The notes: a model not told the origin generated them from the sequence alone. Shown: positions 5,328-13,174, counted from the first letter of the stretch. The stretch: 14,130 nucleotides of DNA from Comamonadaceae bacterium (GCA_947372005.1 CANBRV010000032.1:1-14130), one strand, 5' to 3'. Program-made: numbers and translations.

Positions 5328-7277
5328 ATGGCAAAAATCATTGGTATCGACCTAGGCACCACCAACTCATGCGTCTCCGTCATGGAAGGCAACACCACCA
5401 AAGTGATTGAAAACGCTGAAGGTGCCCGCACCACACCGTCTATCGTTGCTTATATGGAAGACGGCGAAATCCGCGTGGGTGCACCTGCCAAAAACCAAGC
5501 GGTGACCAATCCTAAGAACACGCTCTATGCCATCAAGCGCTTGATTGGTCGCAAGTTCACCGAGAAAGAAGTGCAAAAAGACATTGGCCTCATGCCTTAC
5601 AGCATCGTGGCGGCTGACAACGGTGATGCATGGGTGGAAGTGCGCGGCAAGAAACTGTCTGCGCAGCAAGTTAGCGCCGACATTTTGCGCAAGATGAAAA
5701 AAACCGCTGAAGACTATCTCGGCGAAGAAGTCACCGAGGCTGTCATTACCGTGCCTGCGTACTTCAATGATGCACAGCGCCAGGCGACTAAAGATGCGGG
5801 CCGTATTGCTGGTTTGGATGTCAAGCGCATCATCAATGAGCCAACCGCGGCTGCGCTCGCTTTCGGCCTCGATAAGCACGAAAAAGGCGACCGCAAAATT
5901 GCCGTGTATGACCTAGGCGGCGGCACATTTGACGTATCCATCATCGAAATTGCTGATGTAGATGGCGAAAAGCAATTTGAAGTTTTGTCCACCAACGGCG
6001 ATACGTTCCTCGGCGGCGAAGACTTTGACCAGCGCATCATCGACTTCATCATTGCTGAGTTCAAAAAAGAAGCCGGCGTTGATTTGTCTAAAGACGTGTT
6101 GGCACTCCAGCGCCTCAAAGACGTGGCCGAAAAAGCAAAAATTGAATTATCAAGTAGCTCGCAAACCGAAATTAATCTGCCATACATCACGGTGGACGCC
6201 TCAGGCCCTAAGCACTTGAATATGAAGCTCAACCGCGCCAAACTGGAGCAGCTGGTAGAAGACTTGATTGAGCGCACGATTGCGCCTTGCCGTATGGCGA
6301 TTAAGGATGCTGGCGTTGCTGTTGGTGACATCCACGACATCATTTTGGTTGGCGGCATGACGCGTATGCCAAAAGTGCAAGAAGCCGTTAAAGCCTTCTT
6401 TGGCAAAGATCCACGCAAGGACGTGAACCCCGATGAAGCGGTCGCTGTTGGCGCTGCAATTCAAGGTCAGGTGCTCTCTGGTGACCGTAAAGATGTGCTC
6501 CTCTTGGACGTGACGCCGTTGTCACTCGGTATTGAAACTCTCGGCGGCGTGATGACCAAGATGATTACTAAGAACACGACGATTCCAACCAAGCATGCGC
6601 AAACTTTCTCTACAGCGGATGACAACCAGCCTGCAGTGACGATCAAGGTGTTCCAAGGTGAGCGTGAAATGGCATCTGTGAACAAACTCTTGGGCGAATT
6701 CAACTTAGAAGGCATTCCACCTGCGGCACGAGGTACACCGCAAATTGAAGTGAGCTTCGATATTGACGCGAATGGCATCTTGCACGTTGGCGCCAAAGAC
6801 AAAGGCACAGGCAAAGAAAACAAGATCACCATCAAGGCGAACTCGGGTTTGTCTGAGGAAGAGATCCAAAAAATGGTGAAAGATGCCGAGCTCAATGCTG
6901 AAGACGACAAGAAAAAGTTAGAGCTAATTCAAGCGCGTAATCAAGCCGATGCGTTGATTCACAGCACGAAGAAATCTTTGGCTGAGTATGGTGAGAAATT
7001 AGACTCGGCTGATAAAGAAAAAATTGAAGCAGGTCTAAAAGATTTGGAAGCCGTGCTGACTAGCGAAGACAAAGCTGAAATTGAAAAAGCACAAGCGGCG
7101 CTTGAGTTGTCAAGTCAAAAATTAGGCGAAAAAATGTACGCTGATATGCAAGCCGAGCAGGCAGCGCAGGCTGCTGCGCAAGGCGCGGCGGGTTCGGCTT
7201 CGGGTGCAGAGCAAGCCGCCAAGCCACATGACGACAACGTTGTCGACGCTGAAGTGAAAGAAGTTAAAAAAGGATAA
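5328..7277 (+). CDS. dnaK: Chaperone DnaK (Hsp70)
   Basis: DnaK is the ATP-dependent cytoplasmic Hsp70 that binds exposed hydrophobic segments, working with DnaJ and GrpE. The 649 residues (slightly longer than E. coli) show the full family pattern. The phosphate-1 loop is GIDLGTTNS (6-14), followed by VPAYFNDAQRQATKDAG and the INEPTAAALAFG helix. The phosphate-2 loop DLGGGTFD (from 195) holds Thr200, equivalent to the E. coli autophosphorylation Thr199. Then come ILVGGMTRMPKVQ, the interdomain linker VLLLDVTPLSLGIETLGG, the beta-sandwich substrate domain and a helical lid. The tail is Ala/Gln-rich and ends with NVVDAEVKEVKKG. The ATG at 5328 has AAGGAA at 5314-5319. The gene is followed after 13 bp by a TMEM175-like channel gene and then dnaJ. 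Confidence 0.99.
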   Translation: MAKIIGIDLGTTNSCVSVMEGNTTKVIENAEGARTTPSIVAYMEDGEIRVGAPAKNQAVTNPKNTLYAIKRLIGRKFTEKEVQKDIGLMPYSIVAADNGDAWVEVRGKKLSAQQVSADILRKMKKTAEDYLGEEVTEAVITVPAYFNDAQRQATKDAGRIAGLDVKRIINEPTAAALAFGLDKHEKGDRKIAVYDLGGGTFDVSIIEIADVDGEKQFEVLSTNGDTFLGGEDFDQRIIDFIIAEFKKEAGVDLSKDVLALQRLKDVAEKAKIELSSSSQTEINLPYITVDASGPKHLNMKLNRAKLEQLVEDLIERTIAPCRMAIKDAGVAVGDIHDIILVGGMTRMPKVQEAVKAFFGKDPRKDVNPDEAVAVGAAIQGQVLSGDRKDVLLLDVTPLSLGIETLGGVMTKMITKNTTIPTKHAQTFSTADDNQPAVTIKVFQGEREMASVNKLLGEFNLEGIPPAARGTPQIEVSFDIDANGILHVGAKDKGTGKENKITIKANSGLSEEEIQKMVKDAELNAEDDKKKLELIQARNQADALIHSTKKSLAEYGEKLDSADKEKIEAGLKDLEAVLTSEDKAEIEKAQAALELSSQKLGEKMYADMQAEQAAQAAAQGAAGSASGAEQAAKPHDDNVVDAEVKEVKKG

Positions 7278-7290
7278 ACACCTTGCCAGC

Positions 7291-7881
7291 ATGAATAAAT
7301 CCCGCCTAGAAGCCTTCAGCGACGGTGTCATCGCCATCATCATCACCATCATGGTGCTGGAGATGAAGGTGCCGCATGGCGCTGACTGGGCGGACTTGCA
7401 CAAGCTGTGGCCTGTGTTTGTGAGTTATGTGCTGAGTTTCGTGTTTATCGGCATTTATTGGGCGAACCATCACCATTTGATTCATTTGGTCAAACGCGTC
7501 ACGGCACGAGTGATGTGGGCTAATTTACATTTGCTGTTTTGGATGTCGCTTGTGCCGTTTGTGACGGCTTGGATGGGCGAGAATCACTTTGCACAAAATC
7601 CTGTAGCGCTTTACGGCGGCGTTGCTTTTATGTCAGGCGTGGCTTATGACATGCTAGTCAAAGCGATTCGAGCAGCCAATCATGAAGAGCATTTATTCGG
7701 TGAGCGCCCCTCTGCTTTTCATAAAGGCAACTACTCGCTTGTTCTCTATGCATTGGCATGCGCGGCCGCGTATTGGCACACAGGTATTTCATTTGCCATT
7801 TTTGTGGCCGTGGCCATCATGTGGTTCATTCCAGATAAGCGCATCGAAAAAATCGTGAGCGAATCATCCTCTTCCAAATAA
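7291..7881 (+). CDS. TMEM175/DUF1211-family six-helix membrane protein, putative potassium channel
   Basis: This 196-residue protein belongs to the DUF1211/TMEM175 family. Characterised bacterial members are tetrameric K+-selective channels with six helices per subunit. The family signature RxxxFSDGVxAI is present at residues 5-14 (RLEAFSDGVIAI) and opens helix 1, whose Ile/Leu residues line the pore in known structures. Further hydrophobic segments lie at about 41-60, 76-95, 108-126, and two close together in the C-terminal third, giving six. The His-rich HHHLIHL loop after helix 2 is also typical. The gene is 13 bp after dnaK and 21 bp before dnaJ on the same strand, so it is almost certainly in the chaperone operon. 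AAGGAT overlapping the dnaK stop is the nearest Shine-Dalgarno candidate. Family assignment is confident; channel function in this species is inferred. Confidence 0.88.
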   Translation: MNKSRLEAFSDGVIAIIITIMVLEMKVPHGADWADLHKLWPVFVSYVLSFVFIGIYWANHHHLIHLVKRVTARVMWANLHLLFWMSLVPFVTAWMGENHFAQNPVALYGGVAFMSGVAYDMLVKAIRAANHEEHLFGERPSAFHKGNYSLVLYALACAAAYWHTGISFAIFVAVAIMWFIPDKRIEKIVSESSSSK

Positions 7882-7902
7882 TAATTAAACGAATCTTTTT
7901 CT

Positions 7903-9039
7903 ATGGCGACCAAGCGCGACTTCTATCAAATCCTCGATGTCCCTAAAAATGCATCTGATGAGGACATTAAAAAATCTTATCGCAAGTTAGCGATGAAGTA
8001 TCACCCTGACCGCAATCAGGGTGATACCACTGCAGAGGGTAAGTTTAAAGAGGCGAAGGAAGCCTATGAGATGCTCTCCGACCCTGATAAGCGTGCTGCT
8101 TATGATCAATATGGACACGCAGGTGTAGACCCCAATCGTGGTGGTGGCGGAGGTGGTGCGCAAGGTTTTGGTGGCTTTGGCGAAGCATTTGGCGACATCT
8201 TTGGCGACATCTTTGGACAACAGCGTGGTGGACGTGGCGGTGGTCAGCAGGTGTATCGCGGCAATGACCTTAGCTACGCGATGGAAATCACGCTGGAAGA
8301 AGCGGCGGCGGGTAAAGACGCGCAAATTCGCATTCCAAGCTGGGATTCGTGCTCCACCTGTAGCGGCTCGGGTGCGAAGCCGGGCACCAAGCCCATACAG
8401 TGCACGACTTGCCACGGTCAAGGTCAAGTGCAGATGCGCCAAGGTTTTTTTAGCGTGCAGCAAACCTGTCCGCAGTGCCGAGGCACAGGAAAAATCATTC
8501 CCGATCCGTGCGTGTCGTGTCACGGCATTGGCAAAATTAAAAACAATAAAACGCTAGAAGTCAAAGTGCCAGCAGGCATTGATGATGGCATGCGGATTCG
8601 CAGTACAGGCAATGGCGAGCCAGGCACCAATGGCGGTCCTGCGGGCGATTTGTACATTGAGATTCGCGTCAAGAAGCACGAAATCTTTGAACGCGAAGGC
8701 GATGATCTCCACTGCGAAGTGCCTGTGTCCATGACGACGGCTGCGTTGGGCGGTGAGATTCAAGTCCCCACACTAGCAGGCGAAGCCAGCATTGATATTC
8801 CAGATGGTACGCAGCACGGCAAGACATTCCGCCTCAAAGGTAAAGGCGTCAAGGGATTGCGCGGTAGTTACCCTGGCGATTTGTATTGCCACGTGCAAGT
8901 TGAGACGCCCGTCAAACTCACCGAGCATCAACGTAAACTGATGAAGGAGTTAGATGAGTCGCTCAAAAAAGGTGGCGCTAAACATTCGCCCAATGAGGAG
9001 TCATGGGGCGATAAATTAAAGAATTTCTTTAAGGCATAA
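7903..9039 (+). CDS. dnaJ: Chaperone DnaJ (Hsp40, type I)
   Basis: DnaJ is the J-domain co-chaperone that loads substrates on DnaK and stimulates its ATPase. The 378 residues follow the type I order. The J domain (about 1-70) has the catalytic HPD at 34-36. The Gly/Phe-rich linker contains two DIF motifs from a tandem repeat. Four CxxCxGxG zinc-binding motifs start at Cys150, Cys167, Cys189 and Cys203. The C-terminal substrate-binding beta domains and a short dimerisation tail follow. The ATG at 7903 lies 21 bp after the TMEM175-like gene with no evident Shine-Dalgarno, so translation may depend on coupling. The stop codon runs directly into the A-tract of the following terminator, which ends the chaperone cluster. 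Confidence 0.98.
   Translation: MATKRDFYQILDVPKNASDEDIKKSYRKLAMKYHPDRNQGDTTAEGKFKEAKEAYEMLSDPDKRAAYDQYGHAGVDPNRGGGGGGAQGFGGFGEAFGDIFGDIFGQQRGGRGGGQQVYRGNDLSYAMEITLEEAAAGKDAQIRIPSWDSCSTCSGSGAKPGTKPIQCTTCHGQGQVQMRQGFFSVQQTCPQCRGTGKIIPDPCVSCHGIGKIKNNKTLEVKVPAGIDDGMRIRSTGNGEPGTNGGPAGDLYIEIRVKKHEIFEREGDDLHCEVPVSMTTAALGGEIQVPTLAGEASIDIPDGTQHGKTFRLKGKGVKGLRGSYPGDLYCHVQVETPVKLTEHQRKLMKELDESLKKGGAKHSPNEESWGDKLKNFFKA
8191..8214 (+). repeat. Tandem 12-bp repeat encoding GDIF-GDIF in dnaJ
   Basis: The unit GGCGACATCTTT occurs twice without interruption (8191-8202 and 8203-8214) in the Gly/Phe region of dnaJ. It encodes two DIF motifs. Such DIF repeats are normal in DnaJ, where they modulate the J-domain/DnaK cycle, but the exact nucleotide identity marks a site prone to copy-number change. 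Confidence 0.85.
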
Positions 9040-9065
9040 AAAAAACGGGCATTGCCCGTTTTTTT
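9039..9065. terminator. Bidirectional intrinsic terminator between dnaJ and ppnP
   Basis: The stem pairs an A7 run followed by CGGGC (9039-9050) with GCCCG followed by T7 (9054-9065) across the 3-base loop ATT. It begins inside the dnaJ stop codon. It can terminate the + strand chaperone transcript and the - strand argG-ppnP transcript ending at 9082. Confidence 0.93.
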
Positions 9066-9081
9066 ATTGCTCAAGGACGCT

Positions 9082-9399
9082 TCAACCAAAGTGGCAAATG
9101 TAGTGATAGCTCTCGGCTACTTTGATGTCAAAGCTGGAGTTTGCGGGCACAGAAAACTTCTCGCCAGGGCTTGATTTAACCCAAGCGTCCGAGCCTTTGA
9201 GCTTGTATTCGCAAGCGCCGCCTGTGCATTCCATAATTTCCGCTGCACCTGTGTTGAAAGTCAGTGTTGAAGGCAAAACCACGCCGACAGATTTTTTCGT
9301 GCCGTCGGTTTGCGTAAAGCTGTGGCTGACGCACTTACCGTCAAAGTAAACATTGGCTTTTGTTGCAACATTGACGTTGCTGATGGTCTCTGTCGTCAT
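9082..9399 (-). CDS. ppnP: Pyrimidine/purine nucleoside phosphorylase PpnP (YaiE/DUF1255 family)
   Basis: PpnP is a small cupin-fold enzyme that phosphorolyses several nucleosides to free base and ribose-1-phosphate, serving nucleoside salvage in the cytoplasm. The 105 residues align by eye with E. coli YaiE along the whole length. Recognisable blocks are ANVYFDGKCVSHSF, KKSVGVVLPSTLTFNTGAAEIMECTGG, a WVKSSPGEKFSVPANSSF segment and the ending VAESYHYICHF. The N-terminus is about ten residues longer than in E. coli. The ATG at 9399 lies 2 bp after the argG stop, so the two genes form an operon and ppnP is probably translated by coupling. The family match is strong; activity is inferred from the family. 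Confidence 0.9.
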   Translation of the reverse strand: MTTETISNVNVATKANVYFDGKCVSHSFTQTDGTKKSVGVVLPSTLTFNTGAAEIMECTGGACEYKLKGSDAWVKSSPGEKFSVPANSSFDIKVAESYHYICHFG

Positions 9400-9401
9400 G
9401 A

Positions 9402-10721
9402 TTATTTAGCTTTCGATTTTGTTGTTGGTTTTTTAGCGGCTGGTTTGGACGCCTTTGTAGGCTTGGCTTTACTCGCCGCTGCACGCTCCGCTTTTAAGTT
9501 ACCTGCAATCCGTAGGCGCAGCGCATTGAGCTTGATAAACCCACCTGCATCGGCTTGGTTGTATGCGCCGCCGTCATCATCAAACGTGGAGATTTTCATG
9601 TCGAACAAGCTGTCGGTTTTACTTTCGCGTCCCACACACATGATTGTGCCTTTGTAGAGCTTGAGACGCACGATGCCGTTCACGGTGGCTTGCGATGCAT
9701 CAATCAAACCTTGCAGCAGTTCGCGTTCTGGCGAAAACCAAAAGCCGTTGTAAACCAAACGTGCATAGCGCGGCATCAAATCGTCTTTCAGTGCCAGCAC
9801 TTCGCGGTCTAGGGTGATGGATTCAATCGCGCGATGACCCGCTAGCAGCACTGTTCCACCTGGCGTTTCGTAGCAGCCGCGTGACTTCATACCAACGAAG
9901 CGATTTTCAACTTTATCAAGGCGGCCAATGCCGTGCTTGCCTGCCACGGTGTTGAGGTGCGTTAGCACAGTCGCTGGTGACATCTTCACGCCGTCAACGG
10001 CAACGATGTCACCTTTGGCATAAGTCAGTTCCACGATTTGCGGTTTGCCTGGCGCTTTTTCTGGCGAGTTAGTCAAGCGCCACATGCTGTCTTCGGGTGC
10101 GAAGTTGGGGTCTTCCAAAATGCCGCCTTCGTAGCTGATGTGCAGTAAGTTCGCATCCATCGAATACGGCGCGCCGCCTTTGCGTTTTTTGAAGTCAACA
10201 GGAATGCCATGCTTGTCAGCGTAAGCCAGCATGGACTCACGGCTAGAGAGCTCCCACTCGCGCCAAGGCGCAATTACTTTGACGTTTGGCATCAGGGCAT
10301 ACGCACCCAATTCAAAACGCACTTGGTCATTGCCTTTGCCCGTCGCGCCGTGGCTAATCGCGTCGCCCTTCGTTTTCTTGGCAATCTCGACCAAACGCTT
10401 GGCAATCAAAGGACGGGCAATCGACGTGCCCAGCAAGTATTCACCCTCGTACAGTGCATTGGCGCGGAACATCGGGAAGACGAAATCGCGTACAAACTCT
10501 TCGCGCAGGTCTTCGATGTAAATGTTCTCAGGCTTAATGCCCATTTTTATGGCTTTAGCACGTGCTGGTTCAATCTCTTCGCCTTGACCAATGTCAGCGG
10601 TAAACGTCACCACTTCGCATTGATATTCGTCTTGTAGCCATTTGAGAATGATAGAAGTGTCGAGTCCGCCAGAATAAGCGAGGACGACTTTTTTAGGTTT
10701 TAGTTTTGCAGGGGTTGCCAT
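9402..10721 (-). CDS. argG: Argininosuccinate synthase
   Basis: ArgG joins citrulline and aspartate using ATP to form argininosuccinate, the penultimate step of arginine synthesis. The sequence has the ATP-binding PP-loop AYSGGLDTS (15-23), FTADIGQGEE, the DLREEFVRDFVFPMFRAN block, SHGATGKGNDQVRFE and VGMKSRGCYETPGG. This is the roughly 400-residue ArgG type, not the distinct E. coli-like type. The frame could extend to a TTG at 10739. The ATG at 10721 (439 residues) is preferred because it directly precedes the conserved region and leaves space for the promoter. Neither start has a clear Shine-Dalgarno. After the normal end (RLRIAGNL) there is an extra tail of about 30 residues made almost only of Lys, Ala, Pro, Ser and Thr. 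ppnP follows after 2 bp. The gene diverges from the Bug-family gene. Confidence 0.97.
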   Translation of the reverse strand: MATPAKLKPKKVVLAYSGGLDTSIILKWLQDEYQCEVVTFTADIGQGEEIEPARAKAIKMGIKPENIYIEDLREEFVRDFVFPMFRANALYEGEYLLGTSIARPLIAKRLVEIAKKTKGDAISHGATGKGNDQVRFELGAYALMPNVKVIAPWREWELSSRESMLAYADKHGIPVDFKKRKGGAPYSMDANLLHISYEGGILEDPNFAPEDSMWRLTNSPEKAPGKPQIVELTYAKGDIVAVDGVKMSPATVLTHLNTVAGKHGIGRLDKVENRFVGMKSRGCYETPGGTVLLAGHRAIESITLDREVLALKDDLMPRYARLVYNGFWFSPERELLQGLIDASQATVNGIVRLKLYKGTIMCVGRESKTDSLFDMKISTFDDDGGAYNQADAGGFIKLNALRLRIAGNLKAERAAASKAKPTKASKPAAKKPTTKSKAK

Positions 10722-10758
10722 AGTAAATGTGAGTGACAAATTGGAAAATGAACCCCAG

Positions 10759-10786
10759 ATTTTAGGCTACGATAAATTTATGAAAA
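10759..10786 (-). promoter_or_regulatory. Possible promoter of argG
   Basis: On the - strand, TTTTCA (10786-10781) is followed after 16 bases by TAAAAT (10764-10759), matching sigma-70 consensus at four and five of six positions. The start would be near 10752, about 30 bases before the argG ATG. The -35 falls on the first codons of the divergent Bug-family gene, so the two promoters would overlap. Confidence 0.3.
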
Positions 10787-11763
10787 ACACATTCAACTCA
10801 GCACTCATTCTTGCGGTGCTGACGGCGCTTGGAACGGCGGCTAGTTTCCAAATTTCGGCCCAAACCGCTTATCCAAATAAGCCCATTCGCTACATCGTGC
10901 CGGTGGCAGCAGGTGGTGGCTCAGATACGGTTGGGAGAACGGTCACCGAGCGTTGGGGCAAGGTGCTTAATCAAACGTTTATCGTGGACAACCAAGGCGG
11001 TGGGGGCGGGGTGATTGCTTCGCAAAACACCGCGAAGGCTGCGCCTGATGGCTATACGCTGATGCAGGGTTATGTGGCAACGCATGGCACCTCGCCTGCC
11101 ACGCGAAAGCTGCCCTACGACCCGATTAAAGATTTCACCCCGATTGGCATGATTGGCGGCACGCCCAATGTGTTGGTGGTCAATAGCAATCTGCCTGTTA
11201 AAAATTACAAAGAATTCATCGCGTACTTAAATGCCAATCGAGGCCACGTCAGCTACGGCTCTGCGGGGCAGGGGTCGCTCACGCATTTGTCGATGGAGCT
11301 GCTCAAGACACAAACCAATACCTTCATGGTGCACATCCCGTATCGCGGCATTGCGCCGTCGTTTACCGATTTGATTGGCGGCCAAACACAGGCCATGTTT
11401 CCAGGCCTTGCTGCCGCTATGCCGCATCTACGCAGTGGGCGAATCAGGGCACTGGCGGTGACGGGCAAAGCGCGTCATCCGCAGCTCAAAGACGTGCCAA
11501 CACTCGATGAACTTGGCCTCAAAGGCTTTGACGCGCAGCAATGGTATGGTGTGGTTGGCCCTGCCAATATGCCGCCAGCAGTTGTAAAAATTTTGAATGA
11601 AAGCCTTGTCAAAACTCTGCAAGCACCCGACATGCGCGAGAAGCTGGCAATTGAAGCCATCGAGCCGCAAGCCATGACTTCGGAGGCTTTTGGGGCTTTT
11701 ATCAAAGCCGATGTAGCACGCTGGACAAAGCTTGCAAAAGAAAAAAATATTGAATTAGAGTAA
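10780..11763 (+). CDS. Bug-family (TctC-like) periplasmic solute-binding protein
   Basis: This is a periplasmic binding protein of the Bug/TctC family of tripartite tricarboxylate transporters, which bind carboxylates and related small molecules. The chosen ATG at 10780 gives 327 residues starting MKNTFNSAL, followed by a hydrophobic core and a signal cleavage site near SAQ. An upstream in-frame GTG at 10729 would put 17 polar residues before the signal peptide and is unlikely. The mature protein begins with the family motif YPNKPIRYIVPVAAGGGSDTVGR. It continues with AAPDGYTLMQGY, LPYDPIKDFTPIGMI, VSYGSAGQGSLTHLSMELL, HIPYRGIAPSFTDLIGGQ, RIRALAVTG and DVPTLDELG. No TctA or TctB membrane genes are present, as is usual for orphan Bug proteins. 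The MmgE/PrpD gene follows after 25 bp, which suggests that the ligand is related to that enzyme's substrate. Confidence 0.93.
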   Translation: MKNTFNSALILAVLTALGTAASFQISAQTAYPNKPIRYIVPVAAGGGSDTVGRTVTERWGKVLNQTFIVDNQGGGGGVIASQNTAKAAPDGYTLMQGYVATHGTSPATRKLPYDPIKDFTPIGMIGGTPNVLVVNSNLPVKNYKEFIAYLNANRGHVSYGSAGQGSLTHLSMELLKTQTNTFMVHIPYRGIAPSFTDLIGGQTQAMFPGLAAAMPHLRSGRIRALAVTGKARHPQLKDVPTLDELGLKGFDAQQWYGVVGPANMPPAVVKILNESLVKTLQAPDMREKLAIEAIEPQAMTSEAFGAFIKADVARWTKLAKEKNIELE

Positions 11764-11788
11764 TTTTTAAAGAAAGAAATATATAAAT

Positions 11789-13174
11789 ATGGCAACCAAT
11801 ACCAAAGTCACTGCAGACCACAATCCACCCGCTGTCACCAAAATACTTGCAGAATTCATCGTCAATCACCCTACGTTTGAAAGCGGTGGTTGGGATGCGA
11901 CCGTGCAGCACGAGGGCGAGCGTACCTTCTTCAATTGGCTAGGCTGCGCTGTAGGTGCATCGCATCATGAAGCGCCAAGCGCCGCTTTAGCTGCCGCGAA
12001 AATTCTGCAACCTGCCCCGCAAGCCACGTTGCTTGGACGTTCGGAGAGGGTCGATATTGCCAACGCAGCGCTCATCAATGGCATTAGTTCGCACACATTT
12101 GACTTCGACGACACGCATTTAAAGACTGTGATTCATCCTGCAGGGCCTGTGGCGTCTGCACTTTTACCACTGGCCGAACTCAAAGGTCTTGGCGGTGCAG
12201 CGGTCATCGACGCGCTTATCGTCGGCATCGACGTGGCGTGCCGAGTGGGCAATTGCATGTATCCCACGCACTACGACAAGGGCTGGCACATTACAGGCTC
12301 CACGGGAATGCTGGGCGCTGCGGCTGCTTGCGCACGGCTTCTCAAACTCGACGTGCAGCAAACCATGATGGCGCTTGGCATTGCGGCGTCACAGCCCGTG
12401 GGATTGCGCGAGCAGTTTGGCACGATGAGCAAGCCGTTGCACCCAGGCGCGGCAGCGCGTACGGGGTTGATGGCGGCTCTTATGGCGCAGCAGGGTTTCA
12501 CATCGAGTGCCTGTGCCTTGGAAGCACCGCGCGGTTTTATCCAAGTCGCAGCGCCGCAGTTCAATTGGAATGAAATTACTGACGAACTCGGCAAGCGTTT
12601 TGAAATTTCTTTCAACACCTACAAGCCATTCGCTTGCGGTATCGTCTCGCAGCCCAGCATGGATGCTTGCGTGCAACTTAAAAACCTAGGCGTGAAGCCT
12701 GAAGATGTTGAAAGCTTAGAGTTAAAAGTTCACTCGCTGGTGCTGGAACTCATGGGAAAGAAGACACCCACGATTGGCTTAGAAGGAAAGTTCAGCGTCT
12801 ACCACTGCTGTGCTGTTGCGCTCATTTTTGGTCAAGCAGGAGAGCCCGAATACAGCGATGCAGTCGTGAATCGTCCTGACGTATTGGCGATGCGTGCTAA
12901 GGTAAATGCGGTGGTGACGGATGGCATCGACGAAGCGGCTGCTGACGTGACGGCGATCATGAAGGACGGTCGCCGCATCCACATTGAGATTGAACACGCG
13001 ATTGGCTCGTTAGAGCGCCCCATGAGTGATCAAGATTTGGAAGCGAAATTTCATTCGCAAGCGGATGAGGTGCTGGGCGCTGCCAAGGCGCAAGCCTTGA
13101 TGGATAAGGCTTGGCGCATGGCTAGCCTTGTCAATGTGAATGAGCTGACAAAACTCGCTGTCGGTACGATTTAG
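11789..13174 (+). CDS. MmgE/PrpD-family protein (methylcitrate dehydratase / cis-aconitate decarboxylase-like)
   Basis: This 461-residue protein belongs to the MmgE/PrpD superfamily, which includes 2-methylcitrate dehydratase, cis-aconitate decarboxylase and related lyases or epimerases acting on polycarboxylates. Family blocks are visible in order: FFNWLGCAVGA, DIANAALINGISSHTFDFDDTH, IHPAGPVASALLPLAEL, GWHITGSTGMLGAAAACARLL, KPLHPGAAARTG and NTYKPFACGIVSQPSMDACV. Residues equivalent to the active site of animal cis-aconitate decarboxylase appear kept: Asp105, Thr109, His116, His167, Lys215 and Lys279, with nearly the same spacing. The protein is probably an active enzyme, but the substrate cannot be told from sequence, and prpB and prpC are absent. 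It forms a unit with the preceding Bug-family binding protein. Its TAG stop overlaps the greA stop on the opposite strand. Confidence 0.92.
   Translation: MATNTKVTADHNPPAVTKILAEFIVNHPTFESGGWDATVQHEGERTFFNWLGCAVGASHHEAPSAALAAAKILQPAPQATLLGRSERVDIANAALINGISSHTFDFDDTHLKTVIHPAGPVASALLPLAELKGLGGAAVIDALIVGIDVACRVGNCMYPTHYDKGWHITGSTGMLGAAAACARLLKLDVQQTMMALGIAASQPVGLREQFGTMSKPLHPGAAARTGLMAALMAQQGFTSSACALEAPRGFIQVAAPQFNWNEITDELGKRFEISFNTYKPFACGIVSQPSMDACVQLKNLGVKPEDVESLELKVHSLVLELMGKKTPTIGLEGKFSVYHCCAVALIFGQAGEPEYSDAVVNRPDVLAMRAKVNAVVTDGIDEAAADVTAIMKDGRRIHIEIEHAIGSLERPMSDQDLEAKFHSQADEVLGAAKAQALMDKAWRMASLVNVNELTKLAVGTI

Noticed and set aside
5714..6418. Long - strand open frame (234 codons) opposite dnaK, with others at 5367-5879 and 6467-6910
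   Set aside because: They lie entirely inside the well-conserved dnaK gene, are Ser/Arg/Ala-rich with no recognisable motif, and reflect codon bias of the coding strand.
7987..8523. - strand open frame of 178 codons opposite dnaJ
   Set aside because: It mirrors the Gly/Cys-rich DnaJ codons and gives a Thr/Arg/Leu-rich product with no recognised domain.
10209..10637. + strand open frame of 142 codons inside argG
   Set aside because: It is antisense to the conserved ArgG catalytic region and has no family motif or ribosome binding site.
10722..10739. N-terminal extension of argG to a TTG at 10739
   Set aside because: The added MSLTFT residues are not family-like, the ATG at 10721 suffices, and the extension would overlap the divergent gene's upstream region.
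10729..10779. GTG start for the Bug-family protein
   Set aside because: It would place 17 polar residues before a normal Lys-plus-hydrophobic signal peptide that starts at the ATG at 10780.
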